From Cladopsammia gracilis (Eukaryota > Cnidaria > Anthozoa > Scleractinia > Dendrophylliidae), in assembly GCA_022457155.1 (NCBI GenBank), contig JAJGOT010000911.1, positions 1 to 64,000 on the forward strand: a stretch of DNA of 64,000 nucleotides, read 5' to 3'. The stretch's first letter is position 1; each line of letters opens with the position of its first letter. The notes beneath the pieces are model-generated. The model had not been told where the DNA came from. It was given only the letters and a program-made list of their open reading frames with translations, and did not search any database. Both the position numbers and the translations under genes were made by a program. Shown here piece after piece: positions 45,779 through 56,210 of this stretch.

Positions 45779-46666
45779 TCCTATGGTAAAAACAGGAATG
45801 TCAAATATCACAAAAATAGCACCAAAAAACGAATAACAGTCGTCCGACGTTTCGAGATTACTATCTCTTCATCAGGGACTACAGCAACTGAAAAAAACGG
45901 ACGCGCGTGATAGAATTTTAAATTTAAAATAAAGTAACGTTCATGTCACGCGCGCGCGCTGTTGAAAGCTTTAGAGAACAACTTAAATGAATGCAAAATC
46001 GATATTAAGTCCTCGCGGGTGCAGCGTCTTATACTTGAAAATCATTCTCGCCTCCGCACGGCGTCGCTGCACGGTATCTCCAAAACCTGATTGGATCACC
46101 GAAACAAACATGTCCTCGATGCTGTGACCCGAAGATGCAAAGTGACGGCCAACGGGAAGGTCAGTGTTGTTTTTAGTTGACCGCAAATGTTCTCTGAACC
46201 TGTCGGCCAAGCGTCGCCCTGTTTCTCCAATGTAAATCTTATCACAGGCCCCGCACTGGATGGCGTACACGAGGTTGGTTGTGGTACAGCTGAATCTGCC
46301 ACGGACAGATATAGAGCCGCTTGGAGCGTGGATGGTGGGCGAGGCGCTAGTGTGTCGGCAGGTTTTGCAACGCGGGCGGTTACATGGGAACGTTCCAGGA
46401 TCTTCGGCGAGTGTCGTGTCCAGTTGGAGAGCGCTACGAACGAGGGAATCACGCAAATTCATGTCTCTATGGTAGGCGCACAAGATACGGACGGGACGGA
46501 ATACGTCTCTCGTTTATTTCTCCACCCACCCACCCACTGCAGTATATAAAGTTATCGTTACCCCTCTCTGGTTATAACATTTTTTCTGTTTTCAAAACAA
46601 AAACTATATATATATATATAATATACATTTGTAATTTGTTATGTGGTTTTGGCGTTAATAAATGGT
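45779..46666 (-). mobile_element. Penelope-like element 3' fragment
   Basis: Inserted between A2 and B2. It encodes a GIY-YIG domain on the minus strand (45,983-46,483), followed by a 3' region containing ATGAAGAGATAGTAATCTCG and AAACGTCGGACGACTG (minus strand), a layout typical of Penelope-like elements. The 5' part is missing. Edges are set by where A2 stops and B2 starts. Confidence 0.75.
45983..46483 (-). CDS. Penelope-like GIY-YIG endonuclease domain
   Basis: An open 166-residue frame, 5' truncated. A zinc-binding linker (CNRPRCKTCRHT) precedes the GIY-YIG core: LVYAIQCGACDKIYIGETG (the two Tyr-containing strands), the catalytic Arg in RRLADRFREHL and a downstream Glu in RRAEARMIFKY. 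The C-terminus HPRGLNIDFAFI is typical of the family end. In full elements it cleaves target DNA for reverse transcription. The reverse transcriptase is absent here, so this fragment cannot move alone. Confidence 0.88.
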   Translation of the reverse strand: MCAYHRDMNLRDSLVRSALQLDTTLAEDPGTFPCNRPRCKTCRHTSASPTIHAPSGSISVRGRFSCTTTNLVYAIQCGACDKIYIGETGRRLADRFREHLRSTKNNTDLPVGRHFASSGHSIEDMFVSVIQSGFGDTVQRRRAEARMIFKYKTLHPRGLNIDFAFI

Positions 46667-46986
46667 TTGGGGGGGAAGCGTTGCTGGCGACAACCCTTCA
46701 GTCCCACACTGAAGCGATGCCTGGGTTGCCTTAGCTTGGGTGATAAACGGTGGTGACGTCCACTTCCTCTTGCTAAGCGACCTTCTAGGAGCTTGGCATA
46801 GGTACACGCTGCTCAGAGTAGCTGTGCTTCATGACACCCATCCTATGGTTTATTTGCCACTCGCTGACCGGCTAGCCCCATTGACTGGCCTCGCACGCGG
46901 CAGGCAGCACTTGGGTCCTGGACAACGCTTATACCCCAACCTTCTCCCACAAAATATGTGCCTTTCATTTGTGCGTGGACATTAAT
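46667..46986 (+). repeat. Split direct repeat B2
   Basis: Terminal copy of B1, ending GACATTAAT directly against Ginger repeat sequence (TTTATTACAAAGTGCGAC). Confidence 0.9.
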
Positions 46987-47600
46987 TTTATTACAAAGTG
47001 CGACAGGTATTACAAAGTGCGACGATTATTACAAAGTGCGACAGAACACACTGGCAGCCGTTCGAATTATTTCTTAAGCCGTTCATCTGTTCATAGCCAG
47101 CCGTTCAATTTTTTTTTAGCCGTTCATCCGTTCACAGCCAGCCGTTCAAATTTTTTCTTTAGCCGTTCATCCGTTCACCGCTAGCCGTTCATAATATTTA
47201 TTTAGCCGTTCATCATCCGTTCACTAGCCGTGCGTTCATGCCGTTCGAACGGCATCCGTTAGTATCGTTTTCCTGTGAGAGGTCACAAATGTAGTGATAA
47301 CTTGAATATTTTTATCAGAAATATAAGACGAAGAAACTTAGTAGACGTGCTTGAGGACAATCGTGAAAATTGTCAATTATGTTCATTTTGATTTTTTTTA
47401 AGTTCATAGGAAATAGGTTTTAATAAATATTCAAAGGCAATTAATTAGAAGTAATTTTTAACATATATATATATATTTATTAGCTTTTTAAGTATTTTAC
47501 ATATGTATAAATTTTATTTTATTACAGTGTCCCCAATTAGCTATTAAGCTAGATACTTTTAGACACTATAATAAAGGTTTTGTCGTTGTTAATATGTAAT
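46987..47600 (-). repeat. Ginger right terminus and LINE 3' end, copy 2
   Basis: Counterpart of 29,500-30,110: remaining 17-bp repeats, the GCCGTTC tract, the terminus at about 47,288 and the LINE 3' untranslated sequence. Confidence 0.85.
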
Positions 47601-47960
47601 ATTAATATTAAACTATTTTGCACAAAAAAACACAACAACAAAAAACAATGATTGCCTGTCTAGAACTTTTCATACATCAAGGCCAGTAATTCTGCTAATT
47701 CTGTTTCAAGCAGAATTAGCAGAATTTATTATTTAGCAGAGTCAACTTGTGACAGGTTGACTCTGCTAACAAGTTTGGAAGTTTTTAATTTAAGTACAGA
47801 TGTGTTTTCTAGAGCAAATGTAACAAAGCAGATGCTAGATGCCCAGTCGTCTCTTAGTCTCCAATGAATATTACCGAGGGAAGCGCGGCCAAGAGGAGCA
47901 CAAGGGGTGATGGGGGGGAGTGAAGAGGGGAGACGACTGACAGATCCTGTTTCATTCAAG

Positions 47961-48095
47961 ATGACGGACGAAATAATGGCGGGCTGCGAAGAAAATTTAA
48001 ATTTGGAAAATAGTTCGTTCCATCGGGCCTATTTGAGTCCGAAGTTATCTTGTCCTCATGTCTATGAAGAGCCGAGCTCGGCCGAGAATTTTTAG
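47961..48095 (+). CDS. Small 44-residue frame, copy 2
   Basis: Counterpart of 31,204-31,338 with four substitutions and no stop. Coding status uncertain. Confidence 0.3.
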   Translation: MTDEIMAGCEENLNLENSSFHRAYLSPKLSCPHVYEEPSSAENF

Positions 48096-48284
48096 TGGAA
48101 ACAGGGCTGCTTCAACATTTAAAGTAAAGCGAAGTGTCATGAATTTTATCTGTCTCCTTCAAGAGTCCATTCAAAATACAGATATTAAGCGAAACGAACA
48201 GGTTTCAAAACCCGTACACAAAGAAAAAAACATTCCATACAAAACAGCAATTCTTTTCCGGGAAAATACATGAAGTTCACTGTT

Positions 48285-49040
48285 CACCGACTTTCGTTTC
48301 TACATTTTGGCTGTTTGGCGGGTTGAACCACGTGATGTTTCTTTGACGGTTTTTGCTCTTTCATGATGCATCAGGGGTTGGCGTTTTGTATGACAGATTG
48401 TACTTGTAGCCACTATAATTAAGTGCGTCTTGGTACGCACCTTTGGCCTTGTCAAAGCATTCCTTGTCAGATGAAATTTCCGAAAGACGCTTGTTGATGG
48501 ATTCGGGAATGTTCCTTAGAATAGAAGGTGGGTGGCTAAATTGCTTGTGTACATACGGTGGTGTGTTTCCTTCTTTTGTGTATTGGAAGTGCTTTCCGCT
48601 TTTTTAGGTCGAGGGTGACATCTAAAAAATTGACTTTGGTTAGGTTGGCCTCTACCGTTGCATCACGAAAGAGCAAAAACCGTCAAAGAAACAACACGTG
48701 TTTCAACCCGCCATACAGCCAAAATGTAGAAACGAAAGTCGGTAAATGCTTCTTCCAACTAATTGAGCAACATTTCCCTAAATCCAACTTGCTGCACAAA
48801 ATCTTCAACTGGAACACGCTTAAGCTGAGCTACAGCTGTATGCACAACATTAAAATGATCTGTAGACATTCTAAGATATTCCTGTTAAATATCGCGTTTA
48901 CCTAATATAGATTTACCCGATTGTATAGCGCTTTTACCGTCCTATCACAGTTCTGTATTCCATATTATATTTCTTCGCCTTTTGTTTTGGTTTGATGTTC
49001 TTTGCGGTGTACTAGGCTCGAACTTAAAGTTGTAGGAATA
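48285..49040 (+). mobile_element. Inverted Penelope-like fragment, copy 2
   Basis: Same structure as 31,528-32,280. One extra T in the run at 48,600 breaks the minus-strand reading, which is open in copy 1. Confidence 0.75.
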
Positions 49041-49218
49041 CCCGCAGTAGTCTATCCCAGATGACTGGGAGAATTTATTCATGTATGCAGCAGCCCTGAG
49101 TTAACGAGGTTGGCTCTGTCAAACCGGTTTTCGGTCAGGAGATAATGAGATGCGAGACGTATAGGTACAGGAGTGGTTGTAAAGCAGCTTGCCATAATTC
49201 GTAGGTGGTATGCATCTT

Positions 49219-50482
49219 TTAAGCGCCTTGAGACAGGTCATACACCACGTGTCTGTTACGATCAATCTCCAAATGATTCTGGAATTGTGCGCACACTATT
49301 AAATTGAGAGCTGCAGGGGTCTCAGAACCAAATTTTAAATACAAGTTGACATTCCGCTGCGATGAGGAATCAAATGATCTGGATGACCACTTCCTGCTGG
49401 TGTTGTGTCCAAGCGAAACAAACCATACCCCTGCTCCCATTCTTCTCTGTCAATGTCTATTCCGTGACCACAGTTCATATCACCACTGCCTGAGAAAAGT
49501 GTGTTGTAGCCATCGATTTTCTTGCCACCTATCAAGTCGATGCCTGAGTAAGGCATTTCTTCTCCATTGTCTGTTAGACGAACAGCATTCAGATCAAACG
49601 GCTGGAAGTTGAATGGGTTCCTCCCCAAGTTTCCATTGTAAGCATCGTTCCGCACCATTCCAAATATGATGCATTGGGGGATGAGGCCATTGAATAGATA
49701 GGTCTCTGTGTGATTCAACACACCTCTGGGGATGATCCTAGCATGCGTATGGGTTCTTGTTAGTGTATAGATTGCAGAAAGCGCTTTCTGACCCGTCATG
49801 GTGTTTACGTGATCCAATTTAGTGCTGTCTGCCACATGAACGGTACGTACACGGAGCGTGCTTGACGCAATTTGTAACTTGCAATCGTTGGCATCTTCAC
49901 CACCCATCAGAACAAATTCATTAGATCTATTTTGATTTTGATTTCCAATCCATCCAACAGTAACTTATCATCTCCAGTGGTAAAAGAACCTCTATGTTTT
50001 AGACCCAAATTTCGATCAGCTGAATTATCCACCTCATCCATGTGCCCAGCAGTGTCTTTGTAGTACAACGCTTTTGTCAAGTACGATTTCTTGGCCTGAT
50101 CAGTAAAGTTAAGCAAGGTCTTGATATAAGCATTGTAGGCTTGTGTGTCTGATTGTTTTGTGACAAGGGTTTCATTGATCTTGATAGTGAACTGTTTGAT
50201 GATAGAATGAAGAGCGTTGTTGATCAACGTATACTTCTTCCCAGCTCCTGTCTCTCCTCCATTTCGTTTTGTAATTTTCACCACTAACCGTAGTTCTGTC
50301 TTGTTGATATCGATGTAATCTGATAGAGGCTTGATAACAAATTCAATAGGATTGGTCCCGCTTTGAATTGGTTCATAATCCACCCATTTACTTTTAACAA
50401 TGGAGACGTCTGTTACTGGTACTTGGGACAACTGCAAACTGGCGTTTTCACCTGGAGCAGAGCGAGGATGTGCTGAGGTCAT
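49219..50482 (-). pseudogene. Polinton major capsid protein, copy 2
   Basis: The N-terminal frame (49,907-50,482) spans the site frameshifted in copy 1. A short deletion near 49,922 (a GCTGTTTA-containing stretch missing) shifts the frame to 49,335-49,907, and a one-base loss near 49,352 shifts the last 40 codons (49,219-49,440, ending VVYDLSQGA). Lesions differ from copy 1, so both copies decayed independently after duplication. Confidence 0.85.
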
Positions 50483-50571
50483 ATTCAGTCAAAAAAAGTT
50501 TTGAACCTTGACGTTGATGTTCTCGATTTCTTGGTTTGTCTTGAACTGATTGGAGTAGCTTTCCGCTTGCG

Positions 50572-50930
50572 TTAAAGTACTCTTCCTCCACGACCTCGTT
50601 GCGTAATATCTTGTAAAGCACCTGTCAGAAAGCTTTTACCAGCAGTTTTTGCTCTGGATTTGGCAGCTTTCTTTAAATGTTGACCATTCATAACGTCTTG
50701 AACAATTTGCATCCCGGTGTCCAATCCCGTATTGAGCGAACGTTTCCCCACTTTTTTTACGTTGTCTTGAGGCAGGGTGTAGCTGTTCGAAAGAGAGAAC
50801 GAAACATTCCCTCTATTCCATTGCCTCCATGACCATAAGGATGTTTTCCACCAAATATACTAGTATCGCCTTTACCTCGCTGTCCGAAAGGTATGACTTG
50901 TCGTTGGTAAGGGTAAAATTGATGGTTCAT
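50572..50930 (-). pseudogene. Polinton pVI-like minor capsid protein, copy 2
   Basis: Same gene and same frameshift as 35,571-35,929, with a few extra substitutions. It starts 12 bp beyond the stop of the next gene on this strand. Confidence 0.7.
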
Positions 50931-50942
50931 AGGCAAATCATT

Positions 50943-51808
50943 TTATAGAATTGCACGACGTCGAAAGTATAATGTTACTCGTACAGCATCAGACGCAAAT
51001 GATATTAATTGCCCAGTGTCACCTCTTATATTAATCTCCACCGAAGAGAATATGGATGTACGTAACCGATGGTAGGTAGGTATCTTTTTTTCCTCTGCCA
51101 CCATCCCACCAGGTTGACAGCGAGGTACTATCATACGCAGCAGATTGGCTTGTACATCCCCTACCACTAAGAGTAAATGTACATGGTTTGCAACGAATGC
51201 TTGCTTAACATTCCCCATACCAGTTCATCGTTTCGTCGTACCGTGGTGGTTGTAGCTGTAAGGGTCACACTCTGGTTCTTATTCAGTTGAACAGATGTAG
51301 GACTTTTGGTCCGATAAAGGGCTGGTACGAGATCTCGATGGTTCAAATACCCTAAAGCTCGAGCCAAGTTCTTGGGTAACGTCACTTGAAAGCCAGGCGG
51401 TAAATTGAATTCGTAGTAACACTGTGCTTTTGTACTAATGTAGAAACACTCACTTCCTCCGATACGTTTTACCGTTTCTCCACTTTTAAGAAAAAAATCG
51501 GGAAATGCACTGTGCAGTGCTGTCACCATACCTCTAACTAAATCGTCCACAGTGTGATAAGTACCACTGGGCAGATAAATTGGTAACGTCCACGAGAAAT
51601 CATGATGACAGTTTAGAAGATAAGATACTTGGTTGTGACGAACATTTTGCCAACTATGGGGGTGAATGACATTTGTCATTGCAACTTCCCAATCCTCACT
51701 CAAATGCACTTGACTTGGTAGTTGCATTTTGAAACTAGCAGTCTTGTTGTCAGGGTATTGAGCTGTACTTGCATCGCTTGTTACGACAATGTAGAAACTA
51801 TTACTCAT
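50943..51808 (-). pseudogene. Polinton minor structural protein B (penton-like family)
   Basis: From ATG at 51,808 (MSNSFYIVVTSDAST) it includes SEDWEVAMTNVIHPHSW, LPIYLPSGTYHTVDDL and, after a break near 51,190, SSVEINIRGDTGQLISF. The DWEV...V.(Y/H)P.SW signature and the C-terminal G..L.SF are shared with its neighbour. The pair resembles the minor capsid or penton-type proteins found between the capsid and integrase genes of Polintons; the exact virion role is inferred. Confidence 0.62.
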
Positions 51809-52659
51809 CTTGTTCGTCGTCTGAAGTGGTGTCACGTTTACGATACCACCTTGAAATGAGAGTAGTTGTCCACAACCACTTGTTAAATAGATGTAAATGG
51901 TTTGGAATATTTTGGTTCGCAGTGGAAGATAATGAATATGTTCTGGTTCCTCCATTAAGGTCTCTGGAAACATGCCATGTGGTACCATTTCGTGTAGCAG
52001 ATGAAGACGTTTTTCACCCACTTGACGTGGTTCTGTCAGGTTGGTTTGCACTTGCACGGCTCTGTGTTTGCAGCGACAGAGAGAAACGGTTAAAGCGATT
52101 ACGATGGTGCCAGGAAAGGTTATAGATGAATGTAGCGGCAGTGTACACCATTCGTCCTCGTAATCAGGGTTTGATTTCAAACTGTCTTGAATCTTTAATC
52201 CATACAGACCATGGCTTATAATTGTCTTGCCATTGGTTATCCATCCTAAGGCTTGAGCAATTGGTACTGTAACCATCATCCAAACGTCACGTGACGTGAG
52301 AGTAATGTTCCACTCGTCATCTACAGTAAGGTTAAAGTACCAGGGATTGCTTGGATTGTTCATGCACTGTAATAATCCTTCTACAACATCTAAAAACATC
52401 CCACGGGTAACGTCACGGCGTCTACCTTTTTCGTACCAAAACGTCGGAACATGACGTGTGGATGATTGCATTCGTGGGGAACTTCGAACCACGAGAATGG
52501 ATAGATAACGTGATGGAATCCAACCTCCCAGTCTTCCTCGTCTTTCAAATGAATTTGTCGAGGTAGTGCAACACGGTAGTATGATTCTGAATTGATTGGG
52601 AACAAGTTCGTGTTTGCATTACTCGGAAGCATAGCGTAAAAATAATCATCTTGAATCAT
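51805..52659 (-). pseudogene. Polinton minor structural protein A (paralogue of B)
   Basis: From ATG at 52,659 (MIQDDYFYAMLPSN) it includes EEDWEVGFHHVIYPFSWF. A frame change near 52,450 then leads into RRRDVTRGMFLDVVEG and, at the C-terminus, YLTSGCGQLLSFQGG. The true stop is probably the TGA that overlaps the next ATG (ATGA, 51,805-51,808); an indel about 30 bp before it makes the frame run on into protein B. N-terminal and C-terminal motifs match those of B, showing tandem gene duplication. Confidence 0.62.
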
Positions 52660-52954
52660 GCTTGTTGCAGGGACACCAGCAGTTTATAGGGAATCCAACT
52701 ATCGTATTTCTTGGGCCAACCTTTCCAATGGACCAAAGCCTCTTTGTGGACACCTTTTCCGCGATACTTTAATTTTTTTTCAATGCGAAACAAATGATTA
52801 TGCTTCTCGATCACTTTCTGTAACTCTTGTTCGTAAAACGTGCCTTGGATCCAATCACCGTCTGCTTCCTTTAAACGATACACAGGTGGATCTCGAGGAA
52901 GTCTCTTTGCAATTGTAAATGTTTCTTCTGTCCAAGATGGTAAGTAACCTTTCT

Positions 52955-54595
52955 TTTCCTTTGGAAAAAGTGATAAAATTAAAAGAACACAAATGATTAA
53001 TGATTATTCTGAGGGGGGTCTAAAAATGTTGGATATTCAGAGCTTTAACCAAGCTCTAAAGCGAAATGGATTAAAAAATATCTAGATCAGGAAAATAAAG
53101 GAAAATGGAAATTGTTTTTGAACTTCTTTTTAGCGGAGCACAATGCCGAACTAATCTTTACAGGTAACCTTAAAATAGATGACATTCCTTTTTGCAACTA
53201 GAGGATCCCTTTTCTAAAGAACTTATTGAAATCCTGTGAAATCTCAGCTTTATAAAAGAACCGAACAACGTTTCTCAAATGCCAATCTGGTATAACTCTC
53301 TTATACGCATTAACAATAAACCCTTCTACTATAGAAACTGGTTTTTGGCAGATATTCGTACTGTCGACCACCTTCTTGATAAGGATTCCAATTTCTTAAC
53401 TTTTGATACCTTTAAGAAAAAGTATTCTGTGAAAACAAATTTTCTCCATTATTATAGTGTTGTTTGTGCAATTTCTGTTTTGAAAAACGTCCGTGCTCGC
53501 CACCCAACGCTGAACTCTGACGATGGCACCAAAAATTTGATGATGTCATCGGAATTCTGCAAATCAGCCTATAAAATACTCGTGAAACGAAAAGCTTCAC
53601 TTCCAATTGAAAGCCAAACCAAATGGCTCTCGGACTCTAAACAGTATGATCTTGATAAAATAGATTGGTGTAAATCATATAACTTGCCTTTTCTATGTAC
53701 TCGGGAAACAAAATTGCAAAACTTCCAATTGAAACTCCTCCATAGAAGAATAGCCACCAATAGTTATGTGTTTAAAATTGGTGTTATACAAAGTGACCTT
53801 TGTTCCTTCTGCAAGAAAAATTCGGAAACACTTGTTCACTTGTTTTGGGAACGTCCAAATGTACACAGCTTTTGGAACGAAGTTAAAGATTGGATTTATA
53901 GCCATCATTGCTACTCAACCGAAAACTTCTCATTTCTTGTTTGCTTGGTCTTAGTTGAAAATACTTCAAACCTTCTCTTTCACCACTTTCTCCTAATTGC
54001 TAGATACCACATATACTGGTCTAAGTCAATGCACTCTATCCCATTCCGAGAACTTTATATTCGAAATATTCACTTATGTTTGGATGTTGAGAAGCGTTAT
54101 GCTCTTAAAAATGGGACCCTAAATAAATTCAACAGGAAGTGGGGAGCCTTTACTCGCGACAGTAATCTGTAGTTTTTCTTAGCTATGTGAGTCTGGTGGC
54201 CTTCGAGAACAGTCTATTTACTTTTCTTTATTTTTTTTTCCCATAGCATGTATCAGTATGTATCTAAACTTGTTAATTTTTAATAACTTTGTGTTTCCGT
54301 TAGCTACAAACATTTTTGAAGTGGACAATTTAATGTATATGATATATAGTTTGAAAGAAAACTGTAAAATATCTTCTATAAGGTGTCATAACTAACGAAT
54401 GTATTTAACGTGTGTGTATGCGTTTCTGTGAACGTTATTAATTTTAATTTTTTTGTTACCAATTAATAACTGTACTATTAAAAAATAAGTGTAGTCTGTA
54501 GTGTTAATATGTTATAAGTGTGAAATGTAAGCGTATCGTAAGCACTGTATTAGTGCTATAGCTAAAACATGTAATGAGCAGTGTAACACAGCAAT

Positions 54596-54647
<52 letters not shown>
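52955..54647 (+). mobile_element. 5'-truncated Tx1/L1-like LINE with 13-bp target duplication
   Basis: AAGTAACCTTTCT flanks both sides (52,942-52,954 and 54,648-54,660). The insert ends in 3' untranslated sequence and a (TA)n tail. It interrupts the Polinton integrase between the SH3-like region and the chromodomain. Confidence 0.9.
53279..54172 (+). pseudogene. C-terminal region of LINE ORF2
   Basis: An open frame of 297 residues lacking the endonuclease and reverse transcriptase. It contains FQLKLLHRRIATNSYVFKI and the zinc-finger-like CSFCKKNSETLVHLFWE (C-x2-C...H), typical of the Tx1/L1 C-terminal domain. 5' truncation is normal for LINE insertions. Related to the older LINE at 14,100-18,250. 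Confidence 0.82.
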
Positions 54648-54651
<4 letters not shown>

Positions 54652-55404
54652 AACCTTTCTCAAAGATACGTTTATGCTTACTGATTTTGACCTGATGTCC
54701 CACTTGGAATTTATACTTTTTTGAGGCTGATTGATTACCATATAAGGTTCTCCAGACATCTTGCGCGTTGAACACGTTTACATCCGCAGGCTTCATCTTG
54801 ATACTACGGTGAACACTCTGATTATAATTTTCATTGACTAAACTGTCCTTCTTGTCCAAATAATGGTAGGAACTGGTAGTGGAAAACAACTTCCATAACA
54901 ACTGTTTCAGAGTTCTGTTGAAACGTTCTACAATCTGAGCCTTCGTCTTGTTGTATGTCACGAAATGACGAACCCCTTCTTTTTCGAGAAAGGTTTTGAA
55001 AGGTTTTGTTCAGGAATTCGGTACCAGCATCTGTTTGCAATCTCTCAGGTTTACGTCGTTGTCGAAATATTTTCTTGAATGCAACCACCAAAGCCGTCCC
55101 CGTTTTGGTCTTCAACGGCACTACCCATGCATATTTCGATAAGACATCGATGCAATTCAATACATATTTGTATCCACGATTCCATCGACTTAAACTTGAC
55201 AGATCTGCCAAATCAGCCTGCCACTGTTCGTCAAGACCATTGACAAAAACTCGATTGCGACGAAAGTGTTTTGTTGCAGGCTTGTGAAGGGTGTAGCCTG
55301 ATTGTAATTGTAACCGACGAAGTACTTGCGAACGGGTTATTCCATATTGACGAGCAGCACGGTACAACTTTTCTGCGCCACCAAAAGCTGAAGGACGATT
55401 AAAT

Positions 55405-55614
55405 TCATAATAGAGTTTCTCTAATAAATGGTTCTTCTGATTGTTGGTTTTCTTCTTCTTGGTTACCCGCTTCCTGCTCTTCTGGGGCATCTCTAAAATC
55501 GATGTGTACTTCGCTGCCGCAACATGCAACTAAACAACGCATCCTCTGACATATATCACTTAAAGCCAAGGTAGGCGATGAACTTCCACAGAGGCGACTT
55601 GTGACACCTTCCAT
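55405..55614 (-). CDS. Possible small cysteine-containing protein upstream of integrase
   Basis: A 69-residue frame overlapping the integrase N-terminus in another frame. The first 40 residues (LALSDICQRMRCLVACCG) lie partly upstream of the integrase and look protein-like; the rest overlaps the integrase and is acidic. It may be a short separate gene or a shadow. Confidence 0.25.
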   Translation of the reverse strand: MEGVTSRLCGSSSPTLALSDICQRMRCLVACCGSEVHIDFRDAPEEQEAGNQEEENQQSEEPFIRETLL

Positions 55615-55619
55615 GGTTT

Positions 55620-56205
55620 TAAAACAACTGATGAGAAACGTTTGTCCAGATGCTTTTTATAATCTGCCAAAACATCCACCAGGTGGAAGGGTAATGCGCT
55701 GAATACGTCAACGCAATGTTTGATGAAATCCGTATTGTTCAGCCAGTGTGACGTTACTTTAATTCATGTAAGCATAAAAAACCAACAAGCGGCCATAATT
55801 CATCGGTTTAAGGTGCTTGAGAACACCTGGCCAATGATCATGTGATATAGTGCAAAATGCGTACTGTGAGAAAGAGTGCTAGGCACAAGCACGAACCAGG
55901 TAGAAATACAACCTGTTCATGTTGACAGCTCGAAATAATTTGAGCTTCAGATGGCCTCCAACCTCCCCTTATATTTGATCACTTAACTTCTGTGTTTCTA
56001 TTCATTATTATGTGCAATCTGCAAGGCTTTTCAATAGTATAAGGTTTTTGATTTTTGATTTTGTAGATATTTGTATTTTTCATGTACTTGTTTTGCCCCG
56101 CCCCGATTAGCTTTCCAGCTATTTGCAGGGCAAACAAATCAGTCAACTCTTTCATTATTATATTAATTATACATTGTTATCCCTAACCTCTTTTTTTATT
56201 TTTTA
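55620..56205. other. Spacer between integrase and polymerase, no gene seen
   Basis: AT-rich; no frame with a recognisable motif. Probably carries the integrase promoter and the 3' end of the polymerase transcript. Confidence 0.5.
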
Positions 56206-56210
56206 TCAGT

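Larger units (their letters stand above)
39858..46986 (+). mobile_element. Ngaro-like tyrosine-recombinase retrotransposon
   Basis: A 7.1-kb insertion in the right terminal repeats of the copied Ginger element. Its ends form split direct repeats A1-genes-B1-A2-B2: A1 39,858-40,239; B1 about 45,080-45,399; A2 45,397-45,778; B2 about 46,667-46,986. Gene order is gag, reverse transcriptase-RNase H, tyrosine recombinase, with no methyltransferase domain. Copy 1 has the empty site GCGACAATTTTATT, showing no target duplication. AAT occurs at both ends, at the B1-A2 joint and in the target, as expected for recombinase-mediated insertion. Confidence 0.9.
36082..51129. repeat. 10.35-kb tandem duplication, copy 2
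   Basis: Same order as 25,734-36,084. Compared with copy 1 it gains the Ngaro-like element (39,858-46,986), lacks the CACTA-like MITE, and has a 1.75-kb deletion at about 49,178 that joins positions equivalent to 32,418 and 34,170. At the right end it continues into unduplicated Polinton sequence. Confidence 0.93.
52656..55529 (-). pseudogene. Polinton integrase with chromodomain, split by a LINE
   Basis: The core lies at 54,661-55,529. A basic N-terminus (PQKSRKRVTKKKK) and helix-turn-helix-like ARQYGITRSQVLRRLQ are followed by catalytic Asp (WQADLADL), Asp (LQTDAGTEF) and, after a frameshift near 54,955, Glu (IVERFNRTL), i.e. the D,D-35-E triad. The SH3-like tail (QVGHQVKISKHK) runs to 54,661. 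The chromodomain lies beyond the LINE (52,656-52,941): VYRLKEADGDWIQGTFYE then HWKGWPKKYDSWIP. Polinton integrases insert the element with 6-bp duplications; the chromodomain may direct target choice. Confidence 0.85.

Noticed and set aside
51167..52492. A genuine fused two-domain Polinton structural protein
   Set aside because: The ATGA overlap and the matching C-terminal FRRR reading one frame over indicate two genes joined by an indel.
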